Below the pieces are notes generated by a model. It was not told the origin of the DNA. It ran no database searches and worked only from the letters and a program-made list of their open reading frames with translations. A stretch of 64,000 nucleotides of DNA from assembly GCA_036872755.1 (NCBI GenBank), contig JAVHNS010000011.1, positions 186,001 to 250,000 of the forward strand, read 5' to 3'. This document shows, piece after piece, positions 37,929 to 50,924 of the stretch; position 1 is the stretch's first letter, and every line of letters begins with the position of its first letter. Source of the stretch: Orbilia blumenaviensis (Eukaryota > Ascomycota > Orbiliomycetes > Orbiliales > Orbiliaceae). Made by a program: the position numbers and the translations under genes.

Positions 37929-38488
37929 TATTATAATTAGTTATATTAAATATATTTTGGTATGTTAAACATAAATTTATTTTTGTAAATTATTTTTTTT
38001 ATTAAAATAATTTTTATTATAAATATTTAATAAAAAAAAAATTATATTAAAAAAAAATAAATTAAATTATATTATATTAATAATATAATTTTTAAAATAA
38101 ATTATATAAAAAGTATTATATATAATTTAATATATTATATATATATAATATTCTTTTAAATATATAATATTTAAATTTATAAATGATTTATTTTTATATA
38201 AAAAACATTTATATATATAAAGATTTTTAAATAATAATAATTTTAAAATTTTTTCTTAAATTTTATTAATTAATTTATTAATATTTAATATATTTTTATT
38301 TACTACTTTTATTTATTTAAATTTAATATTTTTATATTAAGAATTATATTATTTAATATTTTTATATTCAATCCAATTTATTTTAAAAAAATAATCTAAA
38401 TACTTTAAATTAAAAATATGATTAGTTAAAAAATGTTAAACTATTTTAAAAATTTTTTATTTGGGAAATACCTAAAACAAATATAACA
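37929..38488 (+). repeat. LTR 3 (3' LTR of nested retrotransposon)
   Basis: 560 bp, direct copy of LTR 2 with C-to-T and G-to-A changes. Its right end GGGAAATACC...ATAACA is better preserved than that of LTR 2; its left end is the more degraded. Confidence 0.87.
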
Positions 38489-38493
38489 ATAAA
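38489..38493. repeat. Target-site duplication ATAAA, right copy
   Basis: Directly follows LTR 3 and matches 29255-29259. Confidence 0.7.
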
Positions 38494-41400
38494 ATTTTCT
38501 TACATATAAAAAATACAATAAAATTAAATAAAAAATTTTTATATAAAATTTATTTATAAAATTTTATTATATAAAAAAATTATTTAAAAAAAATTTATAT
38601 ATAAGAATTTTTATATTTAAAAATTTTAATTTTTATAATTATATTATATAATTATATAATTAAAATTAAATATAAATAATTATAATTTATATTATAATTA
38701 AATTTTAAAATTTAAATTATAAAATATTTTTTTATATATATAAAATAATATTAAATTTTTTATTTTAATTATATAATAAAATATTATTTAAAAATTTAAA
38801 AAAAAATTAAAAAATTATATCTAAATAAAATAAAAAAAAATTATTTTTCTTAAATAATTTAAATTAAAAAATTTAAAAATTATAATTTTATATTTATATT
38901 ATATTATAAACAATTATATTTACATTATATTAAAAAAAAATATTAAATATAAAATTTATCATAAACAAAATAAAATAAAAAATATAATATAATTTTTTAT
39001 AAATAATTTTTATTTTTTTTTATTTTATAAAATATTTTTAATTTAAAATTTTTAATAAATTATATTACAAAAATTTAAAATAAAAAATTTAAAAAATTAA
39101 AAAAAACTTTTATTTAATATAAAATAATATATTAAAAAATTATTAAAAATTAGATAAAATTTATAAAATTTTTAACTAAATTTAATATTATTACAATTAA
39201 ATTAAAATATTAATTTATTAAAATTTTAATAATTATATAAAAATATTAAAAATTTTTTTTTTATAAAAAATAAAAAATTATAAAAAATAATATAATATTT
39301 AAAAATAATTTGATTATTAAAGAAAAAATTAATAAAAATTTATTAATATTTAATAAAATATTTAATTTTTTTTATAATATTTTAATAAATATAATAAATT
39401 TTTCTATTAAATAAAATAAAAATTATTTTATATTTTTTATAAAAAATTTTTTTTAAAATATTATTTAAAATTTAATTAATTTTTTGTTATATATTTATAA
39501 TTTTTTATTTTTAAATTAAATTATATTTTATTATTTTGCTATAATTTATATTAAATTATTAATTTTAATAATTTATAATATTATTTTATTAATATAATTT
39601 TTGTATAATTATTTGTTAGTATTATTAAAATATAAAGTTTTATTAATTAAAAAAATAAAATATTTAAAAAAAATTAAAAAATAATTAAATAAATAATATT
39701 ATAAATATTTATTTAAATTATATATCTATAAAAATAAATATTTATAAAAAAAATTCATAAATATAAAAACTAATTAAATAAAAAAATTATATTTTTATAA
39801 ATTAAAAATTTATAAAATATATTAATTTTTATTTTTTTTAAATTTTTTTTATTTTTATTTAAATATAAAAATATTAAATTAATAAAATAAATTTTTATTT
39901 TTAAAATAATTTTATATAATTTATAATAAAATATTTTTTTTTAATTATTAAAAATTATTTTTTGATTTATAAAAAATAATTTAATAAATAAAATATTTAT
40001 TATTATTATTAAATTTATTAAAAATTCTTTTAATTTTATATTTTATATAATTATTATATTTAATTTTAATTTTGTTCAAATTTTTTTTAAATTTTAAAAA
40101 AAATTTTTTTAAAATTAAAATATAAAATATTTTATATATTTATATTAATTTAAATATATTAAATTTAAAATAATATTTTTTAAATTTTTTTTTAATTATG
40201 TATGGGTTAAATTTCTAAAAATTAAATTTTTTATTAAATTATTTAATTTTTAAATTTTATATAAATAAGTATATTTTATTTTTTTTTTTAAAATTTAAAA
40301 TTTTTTTTTGTTATTTATTGTAGTAATGGTTTATTTTTTCTTATAAAAATTAAAAATTTTTTATAAAAATATTATAAATATTTTTTATTAATTTTATATA
40401 TTTTTCAGTTTTAAAAATAATTTTTTTTAATATAAAAAAAAAAAAAATAGTTTTAAATGTTTATTTTTTTAATATTTTATATAAAATGTATTTAATAATT
40501 AAATATTAAAAAATATTATAAATAAATTTTGTTATAAATAAAAAAAATATTTAATTATTTTAAATATAATTAAAAAAATTTTAAAAATAAATTTCAAAAA
40601 TTTAAATAAATTTTTTAAAAATTTCATTTATTTAAATATAATTTTTAATTATAATATTTAATTTAATATTAATTTAATTTATAATTAATTATTAATATTT
40701 ATTTATAAAAAAAAAATTATAATTAAAAATATATTTTTATTAAATTTTATATTTAAAAAAAACATAATTATAATAAATTTATTATAATTTTTTAATTTTT
40801 CATTAATTATTTTATAAAATAAAAATAATAATTTTTATTAATTTATTTATAATAATTAATATTTTATTATATAATTTATTAATAAAGAAATTTCATATTA
40901 AAAGCATTTTTTATACAAAATCATAAATAATAATTTTAAAAAATATATTTAATATATTATATAATTAAAAAATTTTATAAAATTTATAATAATTAAATTT
41001 ATTTCTATAATAAAAATTACAAATTTTAATATATTTTTTAATTTATTTTTTTATTTAAAACTAAAAATAAATTTTTATAATAAATTTTTAAATATAATTA
41101 ATTTTTAAATAATTATAAATTAAATAATTATAATATAAAAAAATAATTTTTTTTTAAAATTTTTTAATTAAAATATAAAATAAATTTTAAAATATAATAA
41201 TTTTATTAATTAATTTAAAATAAAAAGGTATATTTTTTTTCTTTAAAATTTATTATATAATAAAATTTTATTTATAAATTTTAAAAACTTTTTATTAAAA
41301 ATTATTTTTAATATTATATTTTATTAAATTTAAAAATTTATTTATAAAAATTTAATTTTTAATATTATTATATTTAAAAATTACTTTTTTATTAAATTTA

Positions 41401-44400
41401 ATATTTTTAATAAAATTTAATTTTTTATTTATTATATTTATAAAAATATTTTTTTTTTTTTTAAAATATATTATTTTTATATTATATTTATTAAAAAATT
41501 TTTATTATTAAATTTATTATTTATTAAATTTTTTTATAATTAAGAAATAAATAAAATTTTTATAATTAAATAAAATTATAAAAAGTTTTTTATTTTAAAA
41601 ATAAACATATTATTTTTAATATATTTTTATAATAATTATTAATTTTTTATTATAAATAATATATTATAATTATGTAATATTAAATTTATAAAAAATATAA
41701 ATAATAAAATATTATTATTTATTTTTATAAAATTAAAATAAATAAATTTTTAATATTATTATAAAAATATTAATTTTAATTTTAATAAATAATTTTAAAT
41801 TATAAAGTTTGAAAATAAAAATAAAAATAAAAAATTTTTTAAAAATTTTAAAAATTTAAATTTTTTTAAATATTATTTTAAATTTTAATTATTTTTTAAT
41901 AAATTTAAAAAATATTACTAATATGAAGTTGTATTTTTAAATAAATTATTAATAATAATTATAAAATTTAAAAAATAATTATATTTTTTTAATATTTTTA
42001 AAGAAAGGTTAATTTTAAATAATTTAAATTTTTTTTAAGTTTATTTTAATTTTATTTAAGGTAATTATGATTTTTAAAAATTTATATTTAGTAATAGTAA
42101 ATTTTAATTTATTTAATATTATATATAAATTATAATTTTAAAAAAATTTTAATATTATATTAATATTTTTTTTATATTTTTTTAATATTTTGTTAAAAAT
42201 CAAAATATTATTTAAATAAATAATATAAATAATATTTATATATTTTTAAAATATATGATTTATAAAAATTTAAAAAAAAATTAATATATTAATTAATTTA
42301 AATAATATAATTAAATATTTAAATAAATTGTAGTAATATTAAAAAATTATTTTTTATTTTTTTTTTAAATTTATTTTGATATTGTAGTAGGTATTGATAA
42401 TATTTAATTTAATAAAATAATTTATTTTTATTAAATAATTAAAAAATTTATTTATTAATAATAAAAATTTAATATTTTTAATTATAATATTATTTAAGCT
42501 TTTGTAATTAATATATATTTATAGTTTTTTATTAGGTTTTAATATAAATAATATAAAATATTTTATAAATAAGTTAAAAGGTTGTATGAATTTATTATAA
42601 AAGTTTTTATTAATATATTTATATAAAATTGTAATTTTTTTTTTTGTATATGTGTATATAAATAAAAATTTTAATTAAATTTTTTTTTTTAAAAAGATAT
42701 AATATATAAATTAATTAATTTTTAATAAAAAATTTTTTTTATTTAAAAATTAAAAAATTAATTTATTATTTTTAAAAATTTAATTTAAAATTTTTTTTTT
42801 TTTTTTATTAATTTTTTATATTTTAAAAAAAATATGTTTTATAAAATAAAATTTATTTTGGAAATAATTATTAATTTTTTTTTATAATATATATTAAATA
42901 AATTAATAATAAATTTTTTTTAAAAATTAATTATTTAATTAAATTTTAAAATAAATTTTTTTATAATTATATTTTAAAAATTTAAAATATTAAATTTTCT
43001 AATTAATATTTAAATTATATTTTTTTAATTAAAAAAATTTAAGAATTAATTTATAAAAAATTTTTAAAATATTTATTATAATTGTTTTTAAATGTTTATT
43101 TATAAAAAATATAAAAATAATTTTATAAATAATTATTTTAAAAAAATTATTATTAAAAGTAATAATATATATTTTTTAAAATTTTTAAATATAAAATAGT
43201 TTAAATTATTTAATAATTTCAAAGTAAATAAATGAATTTTTTATTTTATAATTTAATAAAGATATATTAAAATTTTTGTTAATATTAATTAGTAAAAAGA
43301 AATAATTTTTAGTTAATTATAAAAAAAATTATTTAAATAATCCATTTTTAATAATATATAATTTAAATTTTTTAAATAATATTAAATTTTAAAATTTTTT
43401 TAATTTTTTTTTTTATATTTATTTTTTTATAAATATTAATAAATTTAATTTTATTAATATAAAAAAATTTATTAAATTTTAATTTAAAATAACTTTATTT
43501 AAAATTAATAATTTTAAATTAATAATAAGGTAAAACAAAATTATTTTATTTATAATTAAAATAATTTTTTTAAAAATAATATTTAAAATCAAATTAAATA
43601 TTAAAAATAAAATTTTAATAATATATATATTATTATTTTATATTTTAAATATTTAATTTAATTTCTAAAATATAAAAATTTTTAATAAAAATAATATATT
43701 TTTAAATATAATTAATATAAAAATTATATTTTTTATAAAATAAGTAAATAATTAGTTTTTTATAAAATTAATATTAATAATTTTTTTTTTTATTAAATTA
43801 TATTTAATAATATATTTAATATTAATTATATAATAATATTTATTTTTTTATAATATTCTATAATTTCTTCTTTATAATCAATATTAAATTAAATAATACA
43901 AATATTTTAATAAATTAAAAATTAAATAATAATTTAAAAAAAATATTAACAAAAATATTTTTTACAATTAAAAAAAATATTAAAATTATAAAAAATAAAT
44001 TAAATAAAATTAAAATATCTAATATATAAATTTCATTTATTATAATAAAAATTATAAAAATAGAGAGTGTGATTATAAAATTTTATATTTAAAAATTAAT
44101 TTTTATATAAATAATAATTAAAAATAATTTTTTAATATTCCAAAATAATACATTTAATTTTATTAATTTATTTATAAATAAAAAAAAAATTAATATTTTT
44201 AATTTTTTTATAATAAATTTTTTAATTTTTTATAAAATTAATTTTATAAAAATTATTATTAATATAAAAAAAAATATTTTAATATTTTTTAAAAAAAAGC
44301 CATTTCCAGTTTTCAACGTATCTATATCCAATACATTTAGTAATAAAAATAATATAGCAATTTAAACATTTATAATTTAATTAATTTTAAATTATATAAT

Positions 44401-46511
44401 TATAATTTTCACGTTAATTATAAATTTTTTTTTAACAATCTATATATCAAACTTATTTTTTTTTAAATTTTATAAAAATTATATTATTAATATAAATCTT
44501 AAAAATAAAAACTTTATCATTATTTTAATTTTTATAAAATATAATTAAAAAATTAAAAAAAATTTTTTTATAAACTTTTTTTTTATTATTTAAATATTTT
44601 ATAAAAAAATTTTTTTATTTATAAAAAATTTAATTATAAATAAATAATAAATTTATTTTAATAAAAAAATTTTTTACTACATTAATAAATTATAAATAAA
44701 CCTTAAAATTTTATAGTATAAGGTTAATATAAATTAAACAAATATAATAAATTTTTTTAAATATATATTTTTAAAAAAATTCTTTATTAAAACATTTTTT
44801 ATAATTTAAATAAATTTTAAATATTAAATTATTTTAAAATTAATAATATTCTTAAAAAATTAAATTATAAATAATTAAAACAATTTCAAATCTAATTTTT
44901 TTTTTTTAAATAATAAATTTAGAAATGTTTATAAATTAATCAAAAATAATTAAATAATTTAAAATTTATTTAAAAATTTATTACTAAAATTATTTAATTT
45001 TTTAAAAAATAAACTAATATATTATTTAAATTTTTTTTATAATAAATAATAATAAAAAATTAATATTTATAAATTTAACATTTTTATATTATTAAAATAT
45101 ATTATTTTATTATAATTTTTTATAATTTTTAATAATATATTTAGATTTATTATAATTATAATAAATAAAATTGTTGAATTTTAATTTTTTAAACTCCTTA
45201 TTATACAAATAATTGTGTTAAATTATATTAAAATCTATAAAAACTAAACCAAAAATTTTATTTAAAATAAAACTTTTATTTTTATTCTTACACCAATTCC
45301 CATTTTTTTTATTATTCTAATTTTAAAATACTTTCCCCTTATTTTTGTCCTTCTTAAAACCATAATCATAAAAATTCTTTTTTTTCTAACCATATTTATT
45401 TTACTAATAAATATCATTAATTTTAATAATTATTTTTTATATTTCTATATATTTAAGAAATTTTTTAAATTATTATTTTTTAAAAAAAATTTAAATTTTT
45501 AACTTTAATTTTAATTTTTTTTAAATTCAATAAATAATATTAAATTTATTTTATTTAATAAAAAAAATAATTTAATTAAATTTATAAAAATATTTACAAA
45601 CTAAATTAATTTATTTAAATTTTTTAAAATTTTTATAAATTTTATTAATTTTATTATTTTTTTATATTATTATTTAAAAAATATAATAAATTTTTTAAAA
45701 TTTATTATAATTTTAAAAATATAAATATTAAAAGTAATTCTATTTTTAATATAATAATTATTATAATTAATAAATATTTAAAAAATTAAATTTTTTAAAT
45801 ATATTTTTGCAAAAATAACCTTAAATTTATTATTTAAAAATTTATTACTTTATATTTCAAAATAAATTAAAAATTAGTAGAAAAAATAATCAATTTTTTT
45901 AAGTTTACCAAAATATTTTATTAAATCTTTAATTTTAAATATCTTATTAATATTAATTTTAACTTTTTTCTTATTATAATCCATTTTAAAAATTTTATAT
46001 TTTAATTATTTTTATAAAAATATTTTTTTCTTATTTACAATAACTTATTTATATTTTATTTTTAAAATAACTATTTTTATTATAAAATTTTTATAATTAA
46101 TAAAATCTATCTATTTAAAAATTTTTTTATATTAATTATTATATTAAATAAATTTAATATTATATTAAATAATTATTATATTTTTAAAAATAATTTAATA
46201 TTAATTATATTTTAATTATAACATTAATATATTTAATATTTTTATATTATTTAAACAAAATATTAATTTATACTAATTTTAAATTTTTACTATTAATAAT
46301 TAATTCTAGAAAAAATAATTTAATTTATTTTATAAATAATTTTTTTATCTATATTTATTAATTTTAAATTATAATTAATAAATATATTACTTTATTAAAA
46401 AAATTATCTTTTATTTTATAAATAATATTATAAAAATTATAATATTTAATATTATTATTATTATTTAATATATAATTTTTATTTTATTATTAAGAATTAA
46501 ATCAATCAAAA

Positions 46512-47068
46512 TATTATATTTGTTTTAAATATTTTTTAAATAAAAATTTTTTAAAATAATTTAATATTTTTTAATTAATTATATTCTTAATTTAAAATAT
46601 TTAAATTATTTTTTTAAAATAAGTTAAATTAAATATAAAAATATTAAATAATATAACTTCTAATAAAAAAATATTAAATTTAATAAATAAAAATAATAAA
46701 TAAAATATATTAAATATTAATAAATTAATTAATAAAATTTAAAAAAAAATTTTAAAATTATTATTATTTAAAAATTTTTATATATATAAACATTACTTAT
46801 ATAAATATAAATTATTTATAAATTTAAATATTATATATTTTAAAAAATATTATATACATATAATATATTAAATTATATATAATACTTTTTACATAATTTA
46901 TTCTAAAAATTATATTATTAATATAACACAATTTAATTTATTTTTTTTTAGTATAATTTTTTTTCATCAAATATTTATAATAAAAATTATCTTGGTATAA
47001 GAAATAGCCTATGAAAACAAACTCATGTTTAACACACCAAAACATACCTAATATGGCTGGCTGTGATA
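46512..47068 (-). repeat. LTR 4 (5' LTR of outer retrotransposon)
   Basis: 557 bp in reverse orientation. Its start side (right end) reads AACACACCAAAACATACC then GGCTGGCTG on the plus strand, the partly preserved complement of the LTR 2 opening. Confidence 0.87.
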
Positions 47069-47073
47069 TTATA
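47069..47073. repeat. Target-site duplication TTATA, right copy
   Basis: Directly follows LTR 4 and matches 28649-28653. Confidence 0.7.
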
Positions 47074-47935
47074 TATATATTTTAAATATATTAAATAAAA
47101 TTATTATTTATTTTTTAATAATAATTAATATTAAAATAATATTTTTATAATATTATTTAATTTATATTAAATTCTTTTAAAAATTTTTTTAAATAAATTA
47201 TAAATATTTTTAAATAATTAATAAAAAATTAAATTTATATTTAATTTATAATAATATTTTTTTTTTAAATTAAATAATAAAATTAAAAAATATAACTTGA
47301 ATTAATTTTGTAAAAAATTATATAAGTATTAGTTAAAATATTAAAGTAATATATAAATGTTATAAAGTAAGAGTAAAGTATTAATATGAATATAAATTAA
47401 TATTTAAATTATTACTTAATTTTCTAAATATATAATAATAAATATAATAATTTAAATAAATAATTAATAAAAAAAATACAATATTAAATTAAATAAAAGT
47501 TAAATTTAAATTAAATATTTAAATATATAAAATATTAAATTAAATAAAAATTATTTTTTAATAAATTAGAAGTTTATATAAAATAAAAATTTAAATAAAT
47601 TATATTATTTTTTAAACTAAAATAATATAAATAATATTATTTTGTAAATTTTAAAAATTAAATTTAAATATTTTTTTATTTTAAATTTATAATTTATATT
47701 ATATTATATAATTTTTCTTTTAATTATAATATTATTTAAATATTTCCTATAATTATTTTGAAAATTTTTTTAGTTAATTAAATTTTTGTTTAAAATTTAT
47801 TATATTGAAAAAGTTTTATTATAAATTTTATTAATTTTTTATATTTAATAAAAATATATTTTTAGTTTATAATGGTTTATTTTAATAATATTATAAATAA
47901 ATTTTTTATTAATTAAATTTTATTATTTTTTTTAT

Positions 47936-48072
47936 TAATATTTACGAATTTTAAGTTATATAATAATAAATTTTTTTTTTTTGGAAACCTCTTATTTTGT
48001 GTTGAGGTTGTTGTAAAGTGAAAAATCCACTAGTGATGGTTGGCACAACCCCCCTTTCATTTACCCCCTCGT
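47936..48072 (-). repeat. Right terminal inverted repeat of the outer element
   Basis: 137 bp inverted partner of 28316-28452. Ends in CATTTACCCCCTCGT on the plus strand, directly before the target duplication. Confidence 0.9.
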
Positions 48073-50924
48073 ACGTCCGTGCGACGCGTTTGAAATGCGC
48101 GGCCTTGATTAACGGCCGTTTGAGCCCTGCGCTACGCTGGCCATTATAAAAGTCCCAATTGGCCAGCGCTATGGCCGTCTGGAATGCATTTTTGATCTGC
48201 CTGCCGTTCCACTGTCGGGACGGATTGTGCTTGTTCGATTCCCAGTGTTTGTCGACGAAGCTCCGGATCTTGTCTTCCTCGATGTCGATGTCCATGCCGC
48301 TAGCTTTCAGGCGCGAAATGTTCTTCTCCCAGATCTCCTTGGTGGACGCTTGGCCGAGCTTCGGGTAGTAAAGACTGATATGGACCCGAGATCTGAATGC
48401 TTCATCGAATTCGCCGACCCTGTTCGTTGTGAGGATGATGACCCCAGAATAGTATTCAAGCACGCGCAAGAAAACTGGCACAAGAGTTAGAGATTGTATT
48501 TCAATTTTAATCTTTCACGGTTTCAAAAGTTTACCTGAAACCAAGCTATTCCTGTCGATGTCTCCCTTCTCTCGCTTTGCCAAGAAAACGTCGGCCTCAT
48601 CCAGTAGCAATACGCATCTCCACTTATGCGCCAAAGCACAAAACGTCTCAAGTTTCCCTTCTGCTACCGCTGCCGTAGTGCCGAGATCACCACATGTAAT
48701 TGGCAATAGTGGTCTCTTCAACTCGGCGGCTAAGCACTCAGCTGTGGACGTCTTGCCAACTCCAGGGACGCCATGAAGAAGAATGATAAGTCCTTTCCCC
48801 TTGCCTTCGACAACGTCCATCGAGAATCCTTCTGCAATCTCGTTTGGGTCGTTGGGACTCTGCTTGGGTTGTCGGACGTGATGCTTAATCAAGGCCTGAA
48901 GAAGCAGTGCATGACCGTCTGGTAGCACCAAATCTTTAAAGTTCGCGGTGAGTGATCGGGGCGGTATTTCGCTTAGACGGCTTACATCGAGTGCGAACCA
49001 CTTATGGTCGAGCAAGGAATACCCATACAGACGCGGCGGAAGCAATATGAGACACTCGTCAGAACTACTATGTCTTCCAGGGAATTGGAAGGTTAGCAGT
49101 TCAGTAGACTCCAGAAAGTCGGACCAGCAGTCCGTTTCAAACTTTGAATCGTCGAAGACGTCGGTGACCCAGTTGTTGTCTTCCTTATTTGGCAAGGGAT
49201 CGAAAATCTCTCGAGTGTCAGACAGGGTCGGGCTGAAAAGAATGCCACCACCGAGTCTCGATTTAAACCCGTACAGCTTGTTCTTGAAGTGCTCGACTCC
49301 GGACGCTTGGTCGACTATCACTTCACTGTGCACCTGGTTTAGCTATTAGCATGCCTGATTCGGACTGTAATACGGGAAGGCCACATACCTGCGCATCATC
49401 TATCATAAAATTGTTATAACTTTTTGTCGTTATATTCGACTCTCGAATAGTATTTCCTTCGTACTTCTTGTGGGTTCCCCCCGCGGCCTCAATAAATTGC
49501 TTTCCTCTCGCAAGCAGGATTGCTTGAATCCGTTGATTGTCTGGATGGAGGAAACTAGGGTAGAGTGGCAGCAAATTTATGGGGCGCGTGCCCTTGTATC
49601 GCGGTACAACAAACCTCTTTGATCTGGGACCTATACGAAGACCGTCGGATTCGAAATAGAAGCAGTCGATGAGGAAACTAGTAACCTCGTGGCCAGATGA
49701 CCCGATGATGTCGCGGCACCTTTCTTCAGTCTCGGATTCCGATTCCCATGTTCGATCCTTAACGGCATTGAAACTGGATTTCTTGCCAGAATCAAAGCAT
49801 ACTCTGCCGCCGGTGACGTGAAGGATTCGATAGGCCTGATATCGGCTACCGTCGTCTTGGGTATTGAAGTGGTATGCAATATTGCCCGGCCTAAACAGCT
49901 GCCACAGATGCTCAAAGGCGATTCCTTTCAGGGTCTTGTCGGATATCTGACGCTTGATATCGAAGATGTCTGCCATATCTCGATCCATGAACTCCAATAG
50001 ACAACGAAACTCATCTCTTTCTCGTTTGGCGCGATCAACGGCCTCCCTCGCAGTCTCTGTTTTCTTAGCCGATTCTCCATCATCTGTTATAGCAGCGGCT
50101 GTATTGTCATCATCCCTGACACCAATTTTGGGAGAATCATGCCTCAAGTCGGCTTGATCTTCGGCCTCGGCCTGCTCGTAGGCTAATTCAAGGTCTTTGA
50201 AGAATTGTCTTATCTCGGCCTCATACCAAACCAGATACTTGAATGGACGGACCAGAACATTTCGATCCTCAGTGATATTTGCCCCAGTGCACTGCCCAAT
50301 GGCATTTAAGAGATAGGGAGAATTGATGGCTAGACGGTACGGCACATCCAACTGTCCAGATTCCTTGGTAACTGGATCAGCCGTTTTCTTTTCGGCCGCA
50401 CCCGCTTTCAGGGCCTCCGCTCGTTTCTTTCGCAGATTCACCTTGAAATTTGCCTTTGAAGAGACAAGGAGAACGCTTTGGTGAGGATCGATCTTGCGCT
50501 CCTTCTTGACTTGTCGCCATTTCTCTGGAGGGACCCTCGTGATTTTAACTTCTTGGATTACTTCTGGAGCGTGTTCCTTCTTTTCCGAGTCTGAGTCGGC
50601 AGCTGCTCTCTTCCTGTCGGTTTTAGCATCTCCTCTATATATAGCCAGATTGTCAGCGACTTTTCGAGCGGAAGTGGGCATGGACACATACTCGAGCAGA
50701 GGTGGTGGAGGAGGCGGCGGCGGTTCCTTTCCTGCGCTACCTGACCCGTTGGCGGACTGTGGAAGAAGGCCTTCGACTAAAGTTACTTCGCTGTCATGTT
50801 GACGGAGAAGAGCAGGTTTACTGCCACAATACTCGCAAACATCGACCGGGAGGCCTTCACCATCGCCTTTCTTAATGGGCTCTATCACAGCGGTAGCAGG
50901 AGGCTGGGCCTCTATTAAAGACAT
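47951..50924 (-). CDS. AAA ATPase (DUF7025-type), C-terminus replaced by transposon sequence
   Basis: Exons 50924-49389, 49333-48535 and 48474-47951; introns 55 and 60 bp. As it stands it encodes 952 residues, the last ~40 read from the transposon inverted repeat. Removing the insertion restores 1033 codons ending at 27943. The N-terminal half has a Pro-rich start, a charged linker and a region like the DUF7025 part of fungal AAA proteins. The AAA module is complete: GVPGVGKTS (Walker A, ~700), LLLDEADVF (Walker B, ~759) and TTNRVGEFDEAFRSRVH (second region of homology with arginine finger). So ATPase chemistry may survive; what is lost is ~120 residues ending in a coiled coil. Substrate unknown. 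It shares an 840 bp divergent promoter region with the DUF7708 gene. Confidence 0.9.
48073..48080. repeat. Target-site duplication ACGTCCGT, right copy
   Basis: Matches 28308-28315. Keeping a single copy makes the two AAA gene parts read in one frame. Confidence 0.85.

Larger units (their letters stand above)
29260..38488 (+). mobile_element. Nested LTR retrotransposon, plus orientation, RIP-degraded
   Basis: 9,229 bp between LTR 2 (29260-29819) and LTR 3 (37929-38488), with 5 bp ATAAA duplications. It inserted 44 bp inside the 3' LTR of the outer copy, near its purine tract. A purine run precedes LTR 3. It is the same family as its host element. No coding frame survives; the longest open stretch (32305-32583) is Ile/Leu/Phe/Asn-only sequence created by A+T bias. 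Confidence 0.87.
28654..47068 (-). mobile_element. Outer LTR retrotransposon, RIP-degraded, split by a second copy
   Basis: LTRs at 28654-29210 (3' LTR, minus orientation) and 46512-47068 (5' LTR). Without the nested copy and one ATAAA duplication the element is 9,181 bp. Orientation follows from the purine run preceding the 3' LTR. No reading frame survives. The internal part aligns with the nested copy in reverse complement, for example 39330-39550 against 36780-37000. Superfamily (Ty3 or Ty1) cannot be decided by eye. Confidence 0.85.
28316..48072. mobile_element. Composite insertion: TIR DNA element carrying two nested LTR retrotransposons
   Basis: 19,757 bp interrupting the AAA ATPase gene. 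The outer layer is a DNA-type element (arms 28316-28648 and 47074-48072, about 1.3 kb in total) with 137 bp inverted repeats and 8 bp target duplications. No transposase can be read; the arms are A+T-rich and short, so the outer element is probably non-autonomous or eroded. Long inverted repeats plus 8 bp duplications suggest a Mutator-like or hAT-like element. Inside lie two ~9.2 kb copies of one LTR retrotransposon, one within the other. Nearly every G:C pair in the interior is gone, as RIP would leave it. Confidence 0.9.

Noticed and set aside
28430..47990. A+T island as a regional centromere
   Set aside because: Its borders are exact inverted repeats and target duplications inside a coding exon, and its interior is explained by two LTR elements. 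No tandem or other centromere evidence seen.
28308..48080. Island as a single giant element (Starship or Maverick/Polinton)
   Set aside because: Without the two LTR elements only ~1.3 kb remains between the inverted repeats. No tyrosine-recombinase, polymerase or integrase frame can be read.
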